Positions 11,971 to 19,404 of a DNA stretch of 64,000 nucleotides are shown here, in pieces. Position 1 is the stretch's first letter. The number at the start of each line of letters is the position of its first letter. This DNA comes from an uncultured Kocuria sp. GTDB taxonomy: Bacteria > Actinomycetota > Actinomycetes > Actinomycetales > Micrococcaceae. The translations under genes and the position numbers were made by a program. The notes beneath the pieces were generated by a model that was not told the origin of the DNA, made no database searches, and saw only the letters and a program-made list of their open reading frames with translations. The stretch lies in the NCBI RefSeq assembly GCF_947500125.1, contig NZ_CANMRA010000013.1, forward strand, positions 1-64,000, read 5' to 3'.

Positions 11971-11997
11971 AACCACGCCTGCCCGGGATTTGTTCCC
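11971..11997 (-). promoter_or_regulatory. Putative SigR/SigH-type (thiol oxidative stress) promoter of rpoD
   Basis: On the minus strand GGGAAC (11997-11992), exactly 18 nt, then GTT (11973-11971). This equals the GGAAY-N18-GTT consensus known for SigR of Streptomyces and SigH of mycobacteria. It lies 121 nt upstream of the rpoD GTG, in the 187-nt gap before the DUF4192 gene. In S. coelicolor the hrdB gene is known to have a SigR-dependent promoter. A TTGACA also occurs at 11915-11910 but no matching -10 box follows it. Confidence 0.5.
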
Positions 11998-12037
11998 GCT
12001 CTTCCGCCCGGACCGGAAAAAGATGGAGCCCGGCGGC

Positions 12038-13531
12038 TCAGGAGTGCCAGGCGGTGGCACGGTCCCGGGCCCAGAACGGCACGGGCCGGGCGTCGGCGAG
12101 GCGCAGCACGCGCAGCGCGGACGGGTGCGCGGGGACCAGGGCGGTGGCCCGGCGCACGAAGTGCGCGGTGTGGGAACCGCGCGCCCGGAAGCGGTTGAGC
12201 TGCGCCAGCTCGACGAGCACGCCCGCGAGCACGCTCCGCCCCCGCGCCTCGTCGACCCCCTCTTCTCGGGGCTCATCGGCCGCTCCCCCCGTCCTCCCCG
12301 TGCCCGGCTCCGCGGACTCCGCCGGCTCGGCGGACTCGGTCGGCTCGGCGGGCTCGGTGGGCTCGGCGGGCTCGGTCGGCTCGGCGGACTCGGCGGACTC
12401 GGCGGGCTCGGCGGGCTCCAGGAGCCAGCAGAGCACCTGCAGCACCCGGTAGAGGGTGTCGAGCAGGGGCCAGTGCGGCGTGTCCGTCCACTCGCCGGCG
12501 AGCACGCGGGAGAGCCGGACGAGCTCCCCCGCGTCGGGCACGGGCATCGCGGCGGCACCCGGGGCGGACGTCTTCCCGACGTCCCCGGCCGGCGGTCGCC
12601 GGGGCACCGGCGGAAGGCCCGAGGGGGCCGGCGCGCGGGTGGGCCCGATCGGGACGCCGTCGGCGCCGGCCTCCGGGTCGTCGACGTCGTCGCACAGCTC
12701 GGCCCACATCGCTGCGGCCGCCAGGGCGCCGTCGAGGTCGTCAGTGGCGCAGGCCACGAGGAGCAGGTCGGCGAGCACGGGGTCCGCCAGGCTCGCGGCC
12801 AGGAAGCCGAGCAGGTCGTCGTCGTGGCCCAGCACCGCGGGAACCGGGTCCCGGGACGAGCCCAGGACCGCGGCGAGGACGTCGGCCCACACGGACAGCG
12901 CCGGCACGAGGCGGTCGAGGTGGTGCCAGGAGCCCTCCCCGGCCTGTGCCCAGCGGACCGCGGCGCGCCCTGCGCCGCGGGCGGTGCCCGCGGGCAGCGC
13001 GCCGTACTCGTGATCCATGGCCAGCCGCGGGGCGGCCGCGTAGGAGCTGCCCGAGGCCACGAGCGCGGCGTTGACGGCGCTGTCCGCGATGCGGGCCACG
13101 TCCTGGACGTCGGCCGGGTCCTCGGCCGGCCACCAGCGGTCGCCGGCCACGATCCAGCGCGCCGCCACGGCCCGCCCCGCGCGCCCGGCGGCCTCGTCCA
13201 CGAGCGCGAGCACGGCGCCCACCTCGACGGGCGGGACCGGCGGGTCCCCGGCGGACGACGACGTGTACACGATCACGAAGATCCGGTCGCTCAGGGCGTC
13301 GTGGCCCACGAGGTCGGCGAGCTCGGCGACGAAGGCCTCCCGGAGGCCGTCGTCGGACGGGCCGCGGGGGAGGTCCACGCGCACGCACGCCCCGGCCGTG
13401 CCGCCGCCGGCGGCGAACAGGACGAGGGAGTCGGCGGGCCAGTAGCCGAGGGTGTGCGGCACGACGGCGAGCAGGTCGGCCGCGCACCGGACGACGGGGA
13501 CGAAGGGGTCTCGGGTGGGGTGCTGTCTCAT
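12038..13531 (-). CDS. DUF4192 family protein
   Basis: 497-aa actinobacterial protein of unknown function. The N-terminal half shows the DUF4192 hallmarks: a VVPHTLGYWPADSLVLF segment near residue 25 followed by an alternating hydrophobic core. Around residues 370-405 it contains a Glu/Pro/Ala/Ser/Thr acidic repeat (units such as AEPTEP and AESAEP), encoded by a GGCTCGGCGG-like DNA repeat at about 12312-12418, and a more ordered C-terminal segment follows. No signal peptide or membrane segment is visible, so it is probably cytosolic. It is on the same strand as rpoD, 187 nt upstream of it. The ATG at 13531 is the only good start before the conserved core. Confidence 0.8.
   Translation of the reverse strand: MRQHPTRDPFVPVVRCAADLLAVVPHTLGYWPADSLVLFAAGGGTAGACVRVDLPRGPSDDGLREAFVAELADLVGHDALSDRIFVIVYTSSSAGDPPVPPVEVGAVLALVDEAAGRAGRAVAARWIVAGDRWWPAEDPADVQDVARIADSAVNAALVASGSSYAAAPRLAMDHEYGALPAGTARGAGRAAVRWAQAGEGSWHHLDRLVPALSVWADVLAAVLGSSRDPVPAVLGHDDDLLGFLAASLADPVLADLLLVACATDDLDGALAAAAMWAELCDDVDDPEAGADGVPIGPTRAPAPSGLPPVPRRPPAGDVGKTSAPGAAAMPVPDAGELVRLSRVLAGEWTDTPHWPLLDTLYRVLQVLCWLLEPAEPAESAESAEPTEPAEPTEPAEPTESAEPAESAEPGTGRTGGAADEPREEGVDEARGRSVLAGVLVELAQLNRFRARGSHTAHFVRRATALVPAHPSALRVLRLADARPVPFWARDRATAWHS
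12312..12418. repeat. GGCTCGG/GGACTCGG simple repeat inside the DUF4192 gene
   Basis: About a dozen imperfect 9-nt units (variants of ggcggactc and ggcgggctc) run in tandem and stay in frame, encoding the acidic Glu-Pro/Ser-Ala stretch. Such arrays can change length by slippage without breaking the frame. Confidence 0.7.
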
Positions 13532-13649
13532 GTGCCCAGCCTGGGCACTCCCGGGTCCGGGGGAGCCGGTCCGCGCCGGGTCTGTGGACCGCCGGCGGGG
13601 CGTGGCCCCGGTCTGCGGCGCGGTGCAGTGGTGACGGGCCCGTGCGGAC

Positions 13650-14945
13650 TCAGGCGGCGTCGTGGCCGTGCCGCCGGCGCACCCGCCGGGCGGTGGCGAG
13701 CACGCCCGCGGCGCCGGCCGCGGCGATCAGGAACTGCGCGGCGATCGCGATCCGGAAGGCGTCGGGGGCGTACAGCTCGTCGCGGAAGCCCGCGGCGTGG
13801 AGCACGTCGAGGACGAGACCGGTGACGAAGATGGCCAGCACGGAGGCGGTGAAGCCTCCCACGTTGACGATGCCCGTGGCGGTGCCGGAGCGGCGGGCCG
13901 GGTTGAAGCTGCGGGTGATGTCGAAGGCGATCATGGACGCCGGCATGCTGATCGCGATGACGCACACGGCGGCCAGCACGACCGGGACGGGCGCCGTCCC
14001 CGGCCAGACCAGCAGCACGGTCCACGCCGAGAAGATCACGCCGGTGACCCCCAGGGACAGCCGCACCCGGCGGTGCGGGTGGCGGGCGGTGAGCCCGCCC
14101 AGGCCGAGGGCCACGGCCAGGTTGGTCAGCACGAAGGAGGTCATCACGAGGGAGACCGTGGTGTCGGACAGGCCCTGGGCGTACTCGAGGTAGGGGTAGC
14201 CCCACATGAGCACGAACGTGTTGCCCGCGAACTGGGTGGTGAAGTGCACCCAGAAGCCGAGCCGTGTCCCGGGCTCGGTCACGCTCTCCCGGAGCACCTG
14301 TCCGGTCCGGCGCAGCCCCAGCTCCCGGTTGAGGACCTCCACCCCCGGGGGCGCGTTGCGCAGCAGGGCCGCGGCGAGCACGGCGGCGAGCAGCGCGAGG
14401 GACGCCAGGGCCACGAAGGACGGGAACCAGCCGGTCAGCTCGAGCAGCCAGGCGAACGGGATGACGGAGACGAGCTGGCCGAGGTTGCCCACCACGCCCA
14501 GGAACTGGGTCAGCGGCGGCACGCGCAGCGCGGAGAACCAGGCGGGGATCAGGCGCATCACGCACACGAACGTGGCCGCGTCCCCCGCGCCCACGAGCAC
14601 GCGTGCGGCCACGCCCTCGCCGACCGTGTCGGCGAGGGCCAGCTGGACCTGACCCACCGTCATGAGCAGCGCCCCGGCGGCGACCATGACGCGGGAGCCG
14701 AACCGGTCCACGAGCACGCCCACGGGGATCTGGAGCCCCGCGTAGACGAGGACCTGCATGAGCGAGAACATCGACAGTGCGGAGGCCGCGGTGCCGAAGC
14801 GCTCGGCCGCGTCGACCGACGCGACGCCGAAGCTGGTGCGCTGGGCCACGGCGCTGAAGTAGGCGAAGGTGCCGATCGCGAAGACCAGGTAGGCGCGGCG
14901 TGAGTCCTTGCCCGGCTCGTGGGCTCGGTACCGGTCGGACTGCAT
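13650..14945 (-). CDS. Major facilitator superfamily transporter
   Basis: 431-aa integral membrane protein with about 12 hydrophobic segments arranged in two halves. The MFS loop 2-3 signature appears as GVLVDRFGSRVMVAAG (about residues 76-91), and the second half has a related TARHPHRRVRLSLG loop. The substrate cannot be told from sequence; secondary transport by proton coupling is known for the superfamily. The ATG at 14945 is preceded by a GAGAGCGAAG purine-rich site and the first membrane segment starts near residue 20. It is 91 nt downstream of the PAC2 gene on the same strand; no functional link is evident. Confidence 0.85.
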   Translation of the reverse strand: MQSDRYRAHEPGKDSRRAYLVFAIGTFAYFSAVAQRTSFGVASVDAAERFGTAASALSMFSLMQVLVYAGLQIPVGVLVDRFGSRVMVAAGALLMTVGQVQLALADTVGEGVAARVLVGAGDAATFVCVMRLIPAWFSALRVPPLTQFLGVVGNLGQLVSVIPFAWLLELTGWFPSFVALASLALLAAVLAAALLRNAPPGVEVLNRELGLRRTGQVLRESVTEPGTRLGFWVHFTTQFAGNTFVLMWGYPYLEYAQGLSDTTVSLVMTSFVLTNLAVALGLGGLTARHPHRRVRLSLGVTGVIFSAWTVLLVWPGTAPVPVVLAAVCVIAISMPASMIAFDITRSFNPARRSGTATGIVNVGGFTASVLAIFVTGLVLDVLHAAGFRDELYAPDAFRIAIAAQFLIAAAGAAGVLATARRVRRRHGHDAA

Positions 14946-15036
14946 GCACTTCGCTCTCGGGGGACGGGACCGGGCCGGGACCCGGGACGGCGGGGCCGCC
15001 CGGGACGGCGCCGGGCGGGCCGCGCGCCGGGCGGGC

Positions 15037-15954
15037 TCAGTCCTGCTCGTCCTCCCGGGCGGCGAGGAAGGCCTCGGCCGCGGCGCCGATCTCGTCGGCG
15101 TCGGGGAGCTCGGACTCGTCCCCGACCAGCAGGGAGCGCGGCACCGAGGCGTCGACGACGTCATCGTAGCGCTGTTCCAGTCCGGCCACGACCGCCTGCA
15201 CCTCGGGGGACGCGCCGACCTGTTGGTCGATCTGCTGCTCGATCTCGCGGGCCGCCTCGCGCAGCTCGTCCGAGGGCAGGTTCAGCGACGTCACGGCGCT
15301 GACGTGCTCGAGGGCGGCCACGGCGGCGTGCGGCAGGTGCGCCTCGGCCAGGTACTGCGGGACGTGGACGGTGAAGCCGATGTTGTCGATGCCCGCCTCG
15401 CCCAGCCGGATCTCGAGGAGCTGGGCGGCCGACGAGCTCATCTCCACGACGGGCTTCCACGCGTGCTCGGCGGGCAGCAGGTCGGCCCGGTTGCCGTGCA
15501 CCGAGACGATGAACGGACGGGTGTGCGGGACGGGCATCGGGATCCCCGACACGATCGCGACGAGGGAGACGTCCATCCGCCGGGCCAGGCCCACCACGGC
15601 CTCCGTGAACCGGTTCCACTGCAGGTCCGGCTCGGGGCCCGTGAGCAGCGCGAAGCTGCGCCCCAGGCCGTCCGTGACCAGCCGGAGGGAGAGCTCGGGG
15701 TTCTGGAAGCCCTCGAAGTGGTCCTCCCGGAAGGTCACGTGCGGGCGGCGGGCGCGGTAGTCGTAGAGCTGGTCCAGGTCGAAACGGGCCACGACCTCGT
15801 GCGGCAGGGCCTCCGTGATGGTGTGCTCGATCTGCACGGCCACGTGTCCCGCCTCCGCGTAGCCGGACAGGGCGACGATCAGCGGCAGGCCACGAACCCG
15901 GGCGTCCTCGAGCAGAGCGGGGTTGCTCAGGTACAGCGAGGTGGGGTCCAGCAC
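15037..15954 (-). CDS. PAC2 (proteasome assembly chaperone 2) family protein
   Basis: 305-aa cytosolic protein of the PAC2 family, a Rossmann-like fold named for a eukaryotic proteasome chaperone but widespread in actinobacteria and archaea. Typical pieces are LIVALSGYAEAGHVAVQ near residue 27, FEGFQNPELSLRLV, LLTGPEPDLQWNRF, and IVSGIPMPVPHTRP. Its bacterial role is not established; an ATP-grasp partner is found in some relatives but none is seen here. The C-terminus is acidic. The GTG at 15954 was chosen because a strong AGGAGGA site lies 5-6 nt before it. Divergent from pepA across a 268-nt region that carries a long inverted repeat. Confidence 0.82.
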   Translation of the reverse strand: MLDPTSLYLSNPALLEDARVRGLPLIVALSGYAEAGHVAVQIEHTITEALPHEVVARFDLDQLYDYRARRPHVTFREDHFEGFQNPELSLRLVTDGLGRSFALLTGPEPDLQWNRFTEAVVGLARRMDVSLVAIVSGIPMPVPHTRPFIVSVHGNRADLLPAEHAWKPVVEMSSSAAQLLEIRLGEAGIDNIGFTVHVPQYLAEAHLPHAAVAALEHVSAVTSLNLPSDELREAAREIEQQIDQQVGASPEVQAVVAGLEQRYDDVVDASVPRSLLVGDESELPDADEIGAAAEAFLAAREDEQD

Positions 15955-16042
15955 AGCTCTTCCTCCTGGGGTGGGTCGGTTCCGGGCGTCCGTGGGGAGA
16001 CCGGTGAGGGGCACACCGGCGGTGGTGCGCCCGGATCATGTC

Positions 16043-16069
16043 AACCGTCCGCGGGCACCGCGTTATTCC
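16043..16069 (-). promoter_or_regulatory. Weak SigR/SigH-like element upstream of the PAC2 gene
   Basis: On the minus strand GGAAT (16069-16065), 19 nt, then GTT (16045-16043). This is one base longer than the usual 18-nt spacer, so it is only a near match. TTGACA at 16044-16039 overlaps it but has no -10 box at the right distance. Confidence 0.25.
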
Positions 16070-16072
16070 CCG

Positions 16073-16127
16073 CCGCACCGCCCCGCCGCCCGACCCGTGC
16101 CCCGGCCCCGGCGGCGGGGCGGTGCGG
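16073..16127. repeat. 18-bp perfect inverted repeat in the PAC2/pepA divergent promoter region
   Basis: Arms 16073-16090 and 16110-16127 (CCGCACCGCCCCGCCGCC and its complement) pair over 18 bp around a 19-nt loop. It ends 3 nt before the pepA -10 box, so it covers the -35 area. It cannot be an ordinary terminator because both neighbours are transcribed away from it. Confidence 0.65.
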
Positions 16128-16130
16128 GGA

Positions 16131-16136
16131 TAGGAT
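16131..16136 (+). promoter_or_regulatory. pepA: -10 box of pepA
   Basis: TAGGAT, a TANNNT actinobacterial -10 hexamer, predicts a transcription start near 16143 and a leader of about 80 nt. The -35 area is occupied by the right arm of the inverted repeat. Confidence 0.45.
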
Positions 16137-16222
16137 CGACAGCACGCCTGCCGGCCGGGCCGGGCCGCCGGGAGCGGACCGGGCCGGCCCCGCCGGTCCA
16201 GACCTCAGCGAAAGGACGATCC

Positions 16223-17776
16223 ATGCCCGACGTACAGGACCTGCTCGAGCCCCGGGGCATCGAGCTCACCGCCACCCACAAGGCCCTGGGCCGGACGCCG
16301 GCCCACGCGCTCGTGCTCGGCGTGGAGAAGGGACGGGAGGGCGACGGCTCGGGCCGTGTCGTGCTCCCCGCCGGGGAGCAGCGCAAGCTCGCCCCCGTGC
16401 TGGACGCCGCGGCGGCGCTGCGCGTGAAGGGCGCCGCCGACGAGGTGACCGTGCTTCCGGCCCCGTCCGGGATCCCCTTCACCGTGGTGGTCCTCACCGG
16501 GATCGGTGTCCTGCCCGAGGAGACCGCCGAGCGCGCCGAGGCACTGCGCCGGGCCGCCGGCGCGGCCGTGCGACGGCTCGCCGGGACCGACTCCGCGGTG
16601 CTCGCCCTGCCCGTGGCCACCGAGCAGGACGCCGCGGCGGTCGCCGAGGGCGCCGCTCTCGGCGCCTTCGCCTTCGCCCACCAGCGCGCCGCGACCGCCG
16701 GCAGCGTGCAGGCCCCGCTGGCCTCCGCCGTCGTGCACGCCCCCGGTGTGGCGCGGGCCGCGCTGGGCCGGTGCCTCGACCGCGCCGCCGCCCTCGGGCG
16801 CGGGGTCAGGGCCGCCCGCACCCTCGTGGACCTCTCCCCCAACGTCATGTACCCGGAGGCCGTGGCGGACTACGCCCGCCGGGCCGCCAAGGGCACCAAG
16901 GTCTCCGTGAGCGTGCTCGCCGAGAAGGAGCTCGCCAAGGGCGGCTACGGAGGGCTCCTGGGCGTGGGACAGGGCTCCGTGCACGGCCCGCGCCTCGTCA
17001 AGCTGGAGTACGCCCCGGCGCGCGCCACCAAGCACTACGCCTACGTGGGCAAGGGCATCACCTTCGACTCGGGCGGGCTCTCCCTCAAGCCCCCGGCCTC
17101 CATGATGACCATGAAGTCGGACATGGCCGGCGCCGCCGCCGTCCTCGCGACCGTCCTCACCGCCGCCGAGCTCGGACTGCCCGTGAAGGTCACCGGGTGG
17201 CTGTGCCTGGCCGAGAACCTGCCCTCGTCCACGGCCACGCGCCCCGGCGACGTCATCACCATCCGCGGCGGCCGCACCGTCGAGGTGCTCAACACCGACG
17301 CCGAGGGGCGCCTCGTGCTGGCCGACGGTCTCGTGGCCGCGTGCGAGGAGGGCCCGGACGCCGTCGTCGACATCGCCACGCTGACCGGCGCCCAGCTGGT
17401 GGCCCTGGGCGCCCGGACGTTCGGGATCATGGGCGACGACGCACTGCGCGCCGCGGTGGCCGAGGCCGCCCGCGGCGCCGGGGAGGACGGCTGGCCCATG
17501 CCGCTGCCCGAGCACCTGCGCCCGTCCCTGGACTCGAAGGTCGCCGACCTCAAGAACATCGGGGACAAGAACGGCGGGATGCTCGTCGCCGCGATCTTCC
17601 TGCGCGAGTTCGTCGGCGGCGGCGACGGCGCACGGGTGCCGTGGGCGCACGTGGACATCGCCGGCCCGTCCTTCAACGAGGGGTCGCCCTACGGCTACAC
17701 CCCGGCCGAGGGCACCGGGGCGGGCGTGCGCACGCTCGTGCGGCTGCTCGAGGACGCGGTCGCCGACCGCCGCTGA
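16223..17776 (+). CDS. pepA: Leucyl aminopeptidase (M17 family)
   Basis: 517-aa cytosolic di-metal peptidase that removes N-terminal residues from peptides, mainly in protein turnover. Metal and active-site motifs: YVGKGITFDSGGLSLKP (residues 274-290, with K277 and D282), MKSDMAGAAAV (metal Asp), and the family signature NTDAEGRL at 357-364 (D359, E361, R363). The N-terminal domain (1-180) is the usual variable hexamer-forming part. Length is normal. The ATG at 16223 follows a GAAAGGA site. A hairpin terminator follows the stop, separating it from lpd. Confidence 0.95.
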   Translation: MPDVQDLLEPRGIELTATHKALGRTPAHALVLGVEKGREGDGSGRVVLPAGEQRKLAPVLDAAAALRVKGAADEVTVLPAPSGIPFTVVVLTGIGVLPEETAERAEALRRAAGAAVRRLAGTDSAVLALPVATEQDAAAVAEGAALGAFAFAHQRAATAGSVQAPLASAVVHAPGVARAALGRCLDRAAALGRGVRAARTLVDLSPNVMYPEAVADYARRAAKGTKVSVSVLAEKELAKGGYGGLLGVGQGSVHGPRLVKLEYAPARATKHYAYVGKGITFDSGGLSLKPPASMMTMKSDMAGAAAVLATVLTAAELGLPVKVTGWLCLAENLPSSTATRPGDVITIRGGRTVEVLNTDAEGRLVLADGLVAACEEGPDAVVDIATLTGAQLVALGARTFGIMGDDALRAAVAEAARGAGEDGWPMPLPEHLRPSLDSKVADLKNIGDKNGGMLVAAIFLREFVGGGDGARVPWAHVDIAGPSFNEGSPYGYTPAEGTGAGVRTLVRLLEDAVADRR

Positions 17777-17794
17777 GGCCCCGCGACACCCCCG

Positions 17795-17832
17795 CGCCGG
17801 AGGGAGCGCCCGCCTGGTCGCTCCCTCCGGCG
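17795..17832 (+). terminator. Hairpin terminator of pepA
   Basis: A 14-bp perfect stem (CGCCGGAGGGAGCG and its complement) with a 10-nt loop, starting 18 nt after the pepA stop. No T-tract. Confidence 0.7.
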
Positions 17833-17838
17833 TAGGGC

Positions 17839-17844
17839 TAAGGT
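17839..17844 (+). promoter_or_regulatory. -10 box of lpd
   Basis: TAAGGT fits the TANNNT pattern right behind the pepA terminator and gives a leader of about 70 nt before the GTG at 17920. The -35 would lie inside the terminator hairpin; none is recognisable. Confidence 0.35.
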
Positions 17845-17919
17845 ATGTACGAAACGAACCCGTCACGGGACGGGTGCGACCCACCCGGAACGACGTCAAC
17901 GCGCAAGGGAGCCAAACAC

Positions 17920-19287
17920 GTGGCCGACAACGAATTCGACATCCTCGTCCTCGGCGGAGGGAGCGCCGGCTACGCCGCCGCGCTGCGGGCCGTGCAGCTC
18001 GGCTACACCGTGGCACTGGTCGAGAAGAACAAGCTCGGGGGCACGTGTCTCCACTGGGGCTGCATCCCCACCAAGGCCTACCTGCACTCCGCCGAGCTGG
18101 CCGAGGATGCCCGTGAGAGCTCCAAGTACGGCATCCACACCACGCTGGACTCCATCGACATGGCGGCCGTGCGGGAGTACAAGGACAAGATCGTCGCCGG
18201 CAAGTTCAAGGGCCTCACGGGCCTGATGAAGATGCGCAAGATCACGGTCGTCGAGGGCGTCGGCAAGCTCACGGGCGAGAACACGGTCGAGGTCGACGGC
18301 ACCACCTACACCGGCAAGCACATCGTGCTGGCCTCCGGCTCGATCTCCAAGACCCTGGGCGTCGAGATCGGCGGACGGATCATGACCTCGACCGAGGCCC
18401 TGGAGATCGACTTCGTGCCCAAGAGCGCGATCGTCCTCGGCGGCGGCGTGATCGGCTGCGAGTTCGCCTCCATGTGGAAGTCCTTCGGCGTGGACGTCAC
18501 CGTCATCGAGGGCCTGCCCCACCTGGTCGCCAACGAGGACCCGGCGATCGTCAAGACGCTCGAGCGGGAGTTCAAGAAGCGCGGCATCAAGTCGAACCTC
18601 GGCACCTTCTTCGAGAAGGTCGAGCAGGACGACGACGGTGCGAAGGTCACCCTGGCCGACGGCAAGGTCTTCGAGGCCGACATCGTCCTGGTCGCCGTGG
18701 GCCGGGGCCCGAACACCGCCGACATGGGCTACGAGGAGCAGGGCATCCCCATGGACCGCGGCTTCGTCACCCCGGACGAGCGTCTGCACACCGGCGTGGG
18801 CAACATCTACGCGATCGGCGACATCGTCCCCGGCGTGCAGCTCGCCCACCGCGGCTACCAGCAGGGTCGGTTCGTGGCCGAGGAGATCGCCGGGCTGAAC
18901 CCGGCCGTCGTCGAGGACGTGAACATCCCCAAGGTCACGTTCACCGAGCCCGAGATCGCCTCCGTGGGGTACAACGAGCCGCAGGCCAAGGAGAAGTTCG
19001 GCGAGGACAACGTCGAGGTCGCCGAGTACAACCTCGCCGGCAACGGCAAGAGCTCGATCCTGGGCACCGGCGGCATGATCAAGCTCGTGCGGGAGAAGGA
19101 CGGCCCGATCATCGGCTTCCACGCCATCGGCAAGCGCATCAGCGAGCAGATCGGCGAGGGCCAGCTCATCGTCAACTGGGAGGCCTACCCGGAGGACGTC
19201 GCCGCGTTCGTGCACGCCCACCCCACCCAGAACGAGGCCATCGGCGAGGCGGCCATGGCACTCGCGGGGACGCCGTTGCACGGCTGA
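17920..19287 (+). CDS. lpdA: Dihydrolipoamide dehydrogenase (E3)
   Basis: 455-aa FAD flavoprotein that reoxidises dihydrolipoyl groups of the 2-oxo acid dehydrogenase complexes and passes electrons to NAD. FAD-binding GGGSAGYAAA lies at residues 12-21, the redox-active disulfide in GGTCLHWGCIPTK (C43 and C48), the NAD-binding GGGVIGCEFA in the middle, an AIGD FAD motif, and the catalytic His-Glu pair near the end (HAHPTQNE, H434 and E439). The GTG at 17920 follows AAGGGAG with an 8-nt spacer. The E2 gene follows after a terminator-like hairpin, so E3 and E2 are neighbours but may be separately transcribed. Confidence 0.95.
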   Translation: MADNEFDILVLGGGSAGYAAALRAVQLGYTVALVEKNKLGGTCLHWGCIPTKAYLHSAELAEDARESSKYGIHTTLDSIDMAAVREYKDKIVAGKFKGLTGLMKMRKITVVEGVGKLTGENTVEVDGTTYTGKHIVLASGSISKTLGVEIGGRIMTSTEALEIDFVPKSAIVLGGGVIGCEFASMWKSFGVDVTVIEGLPHLVANEDPAIVKTLEREFKKRGIKSNLGTFFEKVEQDDDGAKVTLADGKVFEADIVLVAVGRGPNTADMGYEEQGIPMDRGFVTPDERLHTGVGNIYAIGDIVPGVQLAHRGYQQGRFVAEEIAGLNPAVVEDVNIPKVTFTEPEIASVGYNEPQAKEKFGEDNVEVAEYNLAGNGKSSILGTGGMIKLVREKDGPIIGFHAIGKRISEQIGEGQLIVNWEAYPEDVAAFVHAHPTQNEAIGEAAMALAGTPLHG

Positions 19288-19294
19288 GCACGCC

Positions 19295-19322
19295 GAGGCC
19301 CCGCCCTCCCGGGCGGGGCCTC
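19295..19322 (+). terminator. Hairpin after lpdA
   Basis: A 12-bp perfect stem (GAGGCCCCGCCC and its complement) with a TCCC loop, 7 nt after the lpdA stop, partly or fully separating it from the E2 gene. Confidence 0.65.
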
Positions 19323-19404
19323 CCCAGCACCCGGGACCGGGCGGGCGCCCGGACCGCACCATCGAAGGCATCATCGAAGGCACCGAAAGAGAGACGGTCG
19401 GACC

